A stretch of DNA of 16,825 nt from Spirochaetales bacterium (GTDB lineage Bacteria > Spirochaetota > Spirochaetia > SPDA01), in contig SPDA01000005.1 in the NCBI GenBank assembly GCA_004525155.1, positions 1 through 16,825 of the forward strand, in the 5' to 3' direction. A program made the position numbers and the translations under genes. Under the pieces are notes generated by a model. It was not told where the DNA came from and did no database searches. It saw nothing but the letters and a program-made list of their open reading frames with translations. This document shows positions 14,105 to 16,825 of the stretch, piece after piece (position 1 is the first letter of the stretch; the number at the start of each line of letters is the position of its first letter).

Positions 14105-15220
14105 TCAGGACGATTTTTCTTCCGTAAATTCGTAAATATATTCGTTTATGGAATTAAGGTGCTGTCTGGAAATTTTGGTAAACATGATGTGCATGATGGA
14201 GCCTACCGGTTTTATACGGGAGATGTGGCGCACCTTGCCGAAGGCAGTGATGGAGTGTCTTTTTACCGGCTCGAACTGAATCTTGACAAGTTCCCCTTTC
14301 TGCAGGGGGGTCTTCGCTTTTATGCTGCATCCGCCGGAGGATATGTCTATAAGTGTTCCCAGGCCGCGATACTGGGTGTCTACAACAGCCTCTTTTTTAA
14401 GTTTTCTGCCCCTGCCGCTCTCCACTACGTTCACCCTGTAATAATATGCCGGCCTGTCGACGGACTTGCGCCTGTACCGCCGATGCTGGGAGAGTTCCAC
14501 ATTCCTCGCGTGCTGAAGCAGAAGGGTCTGCATACTCCCGGCCGGCTTGAAGCCGACAACCTTTGTTTTGAAAGTGTAGGCTGTACCGGCCTCCTTCCAG
14601 AAAAAAACGGAAAGCTGCTGCCAGCGTTTTTTTATTATCAAATTGCCGTCCACTCCCTGGGGCGCCTCAACGGAAATCGCTTCGTTCATTACCGAAATAA
14701 CCTTCGATCTGTAGCGTCCGCCCGAGGCCGGCGCCAGAATCAGGGCCTGATTTATTTTAAGCTGCTTCGTGGAACTTAAGGTTTTTTTCTTCTGTGCCCT
14801 CATCTCGATAATCTGCTTTATGCGGAACATGGCGGATTTCTGGATGTTTTTCTGATCTTCGGCCGCGCTGCTTTCCGCCAGATCCTGAAAGCCCCTGGCA
14901 AGGGTCTGATCGAGCAGGGGAGTGTTCATATAAAGGTTGTAGGGGTAATTGACATTGTACTTTTTTACCAGGTCTTCCAGAAGGTTTATGTGCCGGTCCT
15001 CGAGCCCTATTTTCTTCCCCTCCTTGCGGAACATGGCGGGTCTGTACTTTCTCTGGCTGCCCTGCTTTTTACCGGATGCTACGACTCTCGAAATTACGAC
15101 GATGAGAATAACAAGGCCGAAGGCTATGCCGATGCCTATATAGGCGGGGGTATTGCTGGCCTGCTGACCGCCCAGCCCCTGCCATCTCGTTGTCTGCAGC
15201 AGTATATCCGGCAGGTTCAT
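14105..15220 (-). CDS. Membrane-anchored PilZ-domain protein (probable c-di-GMP receptor)
   Basis: 371 residues. One membrane segment (about 26-48, IGIGIAFGLVILIVVIS) follows a short N-terminal tail, then a basic stretch and a cytoplasmic part. A YcgR-N-like flagellar-brake region (about 155-240) precedes a C-terminal PilZ domain with both c-di-GMP motifs: RxxxR in QHRRYRRKSV (Arg247-Arg251) and DxSxxG in DISSGGCS (Asp292, Ser294, Gly297). In other bacteria proteins of this kind bind c-di-GMP and adjust motor or filament function. Being in the fliD operon supports a role in motility. The ATG overlaps the stop of the upstream gene by four bases (ATGA), indicating coupled translation. Between about 75 and 150 lies a helical linker I cannot assign. 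Confidence 0.88.
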   Translation of the reverse strand: MNLPDILLQTTRWQGLGGQQASNTPAYIGIGIAFGLVILIVVISRVVASGKKQGSQRKYRPAMFRKEGKKIGLEDRHINLLEDLVKKYNVNYPYNLYMNTPLLDQTLARGFQDLAESSAAEDQKNIQKSAMFRIKQIIEMRAQKKKTLSSTKQLKINQALILAPASGGRYRSKVISVMNEAISVEAPQGVDGNLIIKKRWQQLSVFFWKEAGTAYTFKTKVVGFKPAGSMQTLLLQHARNVELSQHRRYRRKSVDRPAYYYRVNVVESGRGRKLKKEAVVDTQYRGLGTLIDISSGGCSIKAKTPLQKGELVKIQFEPVKRHSITAFGKVRHISRIKPVGSIMHIMFTKISRQHLNSINEYIYEFTEEKSS

Positions 15221-16152
15221 ATATCCGCCCCCTTACTGTAATCCGGGTTCACTTTTCTAATAAAACCGGCAAGCTTAACAAGCCGGGGGGAAACTTCGTA
15301 TTCGAGAAGATCGCCGAGCAGCACGCTGTCCTGTGATTGAAAAGCCTCGAGCATTTCTCCGAGAACGGTGTTCAGGTCAGTGTAAAAATCGGTGAGGGGC
15401 CTGCCCTCTATTACCGCGTCTTCCGGTGAAAGAAGCTGCTTCTGGATGAGAAGGGGATAAAGCCGGATTATTTTCTGCGACAGCTCCGTGAATAAAATTA
15501 TAGACTCCATGGCTTCCCTGTCCTTACCGGTCTGCAGAAGAATGGAAACGTCGTTTATCCTGTCGACTGTTTTCATTATGAGATCGGCAAGAGCGGTGAA
15601 CTCCTCCAGCGGGTGGTGAATTTCCTGGATTCGCTCGTTTATAATGATAATGTACATGTGTATGAGATTGAGAAGCTGATCTTTTTTGCCTTTCGAGCCC
15701 GGTTCCTGCATCATCCCTGCGAGTTCGGCTGTAAGGGTAAAAAGAACCGTGTTATCGGGAGATTCAACAATTTCACTGGAAGGCGATGCAATGCGGTTTA
15801 CTGCAAGGTAGGCTTGTCGCTCTTCGGCCAGGGAATCCTCTAGGTAATCCTGTTTCTCCCTGCTGACCCCGTTATGCAGCCTGTTCAGGAAGTCAAGAAT
15901 CTGCAGATAATCGTCAAGTTCCGCTTCCCAGTACAGCTTGGAATAAATGTTGAGGTTGCCTACTTCCTCGATGTTCAATCCCTCCCAGGACGATTTTTCC
16001 GGCAGGCCGAGGGTAACCCCGTCTTTTACCAGGGAAGTTATGACGTAGCCGGAATCCTCGAGCCAGCCGGCCATGCCGACCACCACTTCGCCCAGGGTTT
16101 TTTCCTGTTCCAGCGTAACATCCACTTCTCTGTCATTTACCAGTATTCGCAC
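15217..16152 (-). CDS. Unrecognised protein between FliD and PilZ; ubiquitin-like N-terminus
   Basis: 311 residues, start taken as GTG at 16152, which has GGAG 6 bases upstream; a TTG at 16164 gives four more residues but has no ribosome binding site. Residues 1-72 (MRILVNDREVDVTLEQEKTL, then ITSLVKDGVTL and VGNLNIYSK) have the strand pattern of a small beta-grasp fold. Residues 75-311 are almost wholly helical and acidic, with segments such as LLNLIHMYIIIINERIQEIH (160-179) and a C-terminal helical bundle. I recognise no family. It stands directly after fliD (5 to 17 bases away, by start), where many bacteria have the flagellin chaperone fliS, and overlaps the PilZ gene by four bases. A flagellar assembly or export role is inferred from position only. 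No signal peptide is seen. Confidence 0.75.
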   Translation of the reverse strand: MRILVNDREVDVTLEQEKTLGEVVVGMAGWLEDSGYVITSLVKDGVTLGLPEKSSWEGLNIEEVGNLNIYSKLYWEAELDDYLQILDFLNRLHNGVSREKQDYLEDSLAEERQAYLAVNRIASPSSEIVESPDNTVLFTLTAELAGMMQEPGSKGKKDQLLNLIHMYIIIINERIQEIHHPLEEFTALADLIMKTVDRINDVSILLQTGKDREAMESIILFTELSQKIIRLYPLLIQKQLLSPEDAVIEGRPLTDFYTDLNTVLGEMLEAFQSQDSVLLGDLLEYEVSPRLVKLAGFIRKVNPDYSKGADI

Positions 16153-16169
16153 CTGTGTCTCCAATAGAA

Positions 16170-16825
16170 CTATCTGTTGCCGTTCAGACTGCCGCTGAAA
16201 TTCTCAATGGCCTTTGAACTCTGGTCCAGGCCGCTCAAGGTTCCTTCAAGCTGCCCGTATTTGCTTTTCAGGTCCTGTTCTTTTCTAGAAAGCTGCATAT
16301 TCAGGGTTTCTATGTCTGAGGAATTCCTCGAAATCTGTGTGTCAAGATTCCGGAGCCGCGTGGCCAGAATGCCCCCGCTTTGTGTATAGGGCCTTGCATA
16401 AGCGTCTACTGCCCAGGCCACGCCCGAGTCTACCACAAGGTCCCCGTCTCTGTCACGGCCGAACAGGTTCCTTATGGACTGAAGTCTTGATGAGATATTT
16501 TCATCCAGGGCCGTTTCATTTATTTCGAGGTACCCGCGGAGTTTCGCGGCGTCTATACTGACTCCTGTTCCCGGCTGGACGGAATTGGTGGATATGCCTA
16601 TCTGCGCCAGGAGGCTTAAGGAGGGGCCGGCGGCGCCAGCCGTATTTTCAACATTTCCGGTGTCGTAGGGATCCATCATTATTCTCTGCAGGGAATTGCG
16701 GAGCTGGTTTAAGGTTATGTCCCCCTGAAGTATCCCGAGGCGCCCGGTTGCGGTCTTCCGCTCCTCGTCTGTAAAATAGTCTATGTTTTCTATTACGGAG
16801 CCGTCTGTTCTCGTCAGGATATTGA
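16170..16825 (-). CDS. fliD: Flagellar filament cap FliD, N-terminus beyond the window
   Basis: About 218 codons are inside the window and the frame is open to its edge, so this is the C-terminal part of a larger gene. FliD forms the cap at the filament tip and helps flagellin subunits fold into place. Hallmarks of the FliD C-terminal domain are present: LLAQIGISTNSVQPGTGVSI followed by DAAKLRGYLEINETALDENI and LFGRDRDGD, then a long heptad-like helix (TRLRNLDTQISRNSSDIETL and onward) and a final Ser/Asn-rich tail. DRDGDLVVDSG resembles an acidic calcium-type loop. An internal ATG at 16679 is not the true start, because the frame upstream of it is also FliD-like (TATGRLGILQGDITLNQLRN). It is the leading gene visible in the minus-strand chain. 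Confidence 0.93.
   Translation of the reverse strand, partial: NILTRTDGSVIENIDYFTDEERKTATGRLGILQGDITLNQLRNSLQRIMMDPYDTGNVENTAGAAGPSLSLLAQIGISTNSVQPGTGVSIDAAKLRGYLEINETALDENISSRLQSIRNLFGRDRDGDLVVDSGVAWAVDAYARPYTQSGGILATRLRNLDTQISRNSSDIETLNMQLSRKEQDLKSKYGQLEGTLSGLDQSSKAIENFSGSLNGNR

Noticed and set aside
1..16825. tRNA or rRNA genes, CRISPR arrays, insertion sequences, phage or conjugation genes
   Set aside because: None were recognised; gene order, spacing and composition look like ordinary chromosome.

Overview
The window looks like a chromosomal segment of a spirochaete, most likely a treponeme or close relative of moderate to fairly high GC. The main reasons are a late-flagellar cluster flgN-flgK-flgL-fliW-csrA facing a fliD operon that carries a membrane-anchored PilZ protein, the family-level look of these proteins, and the many exported or envelope proteins around them. 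Genus is an inference; there is no rRNA or other marker gene to fix it. Coding density is very high, most gaps are under 20 bases, and no stretch over 300 bases lacks a gene. I see no tRNA, rRNA, CRISPR array, insertion sequence or integrase.

Left part (1-5576). A DHHW/AlgX-like exported protein, cut by the window edge, and an MBOAT O-acyltransferase lie on the minus strand and form a typical O-acetylation pair. Divergent from them is an exported two-LysM protein with a catalytically dead LytM/M23 domain, ending in an intrinsic terminator that overlaps its own stop. Next come a 56-residue orphan protein and a zinc-dependent phospholipase-C-like protein. On the minus strand, surE (5'-nucleotidase) and a type II pantothenate kinase form a two-gene unit that runs tail to tail into the phospholipase-like gene.

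Middle (5577-8248). After a short divergent region with a perfect inverted repeat comes an exported transglutaminase-like cysteine-protease-fold protein, followed 6 bases later by a calcineurin-like metallophosphoesterase.

Flagellar part (8354-16825). On the plus strand, flgN (export chaperone), flgK and flgL (hook-filament junction), fliW and csrA (the antagonist/translational-repressor switch) are tightly packed, with fliW and csrA overlapping. On the minus strand, fliD (filament cap, N-terminus cut by the window edge), an unrecognised protein with a ubiquitin-like N-terminus, a PilZ protein, an 87-residue unknown, tsaE and tsaB run as one chain. The two blocks meet tail to tail at 12692-12717 with overlapping coding ends. 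The set covers filament junction, filament cap, export chaperone and post-transcriptional control, with two genes of tRNA t6A synthesis riding on the fliD side.

The least explained items are the protein between FliD and PilZ (where many bacteria have fliS), the tsaE start without a usual start codon, the similar extra domains inserted in FlgK and FlgL, the degenerate LytM domain, and the transglutaminase/phosphoesterase pair.
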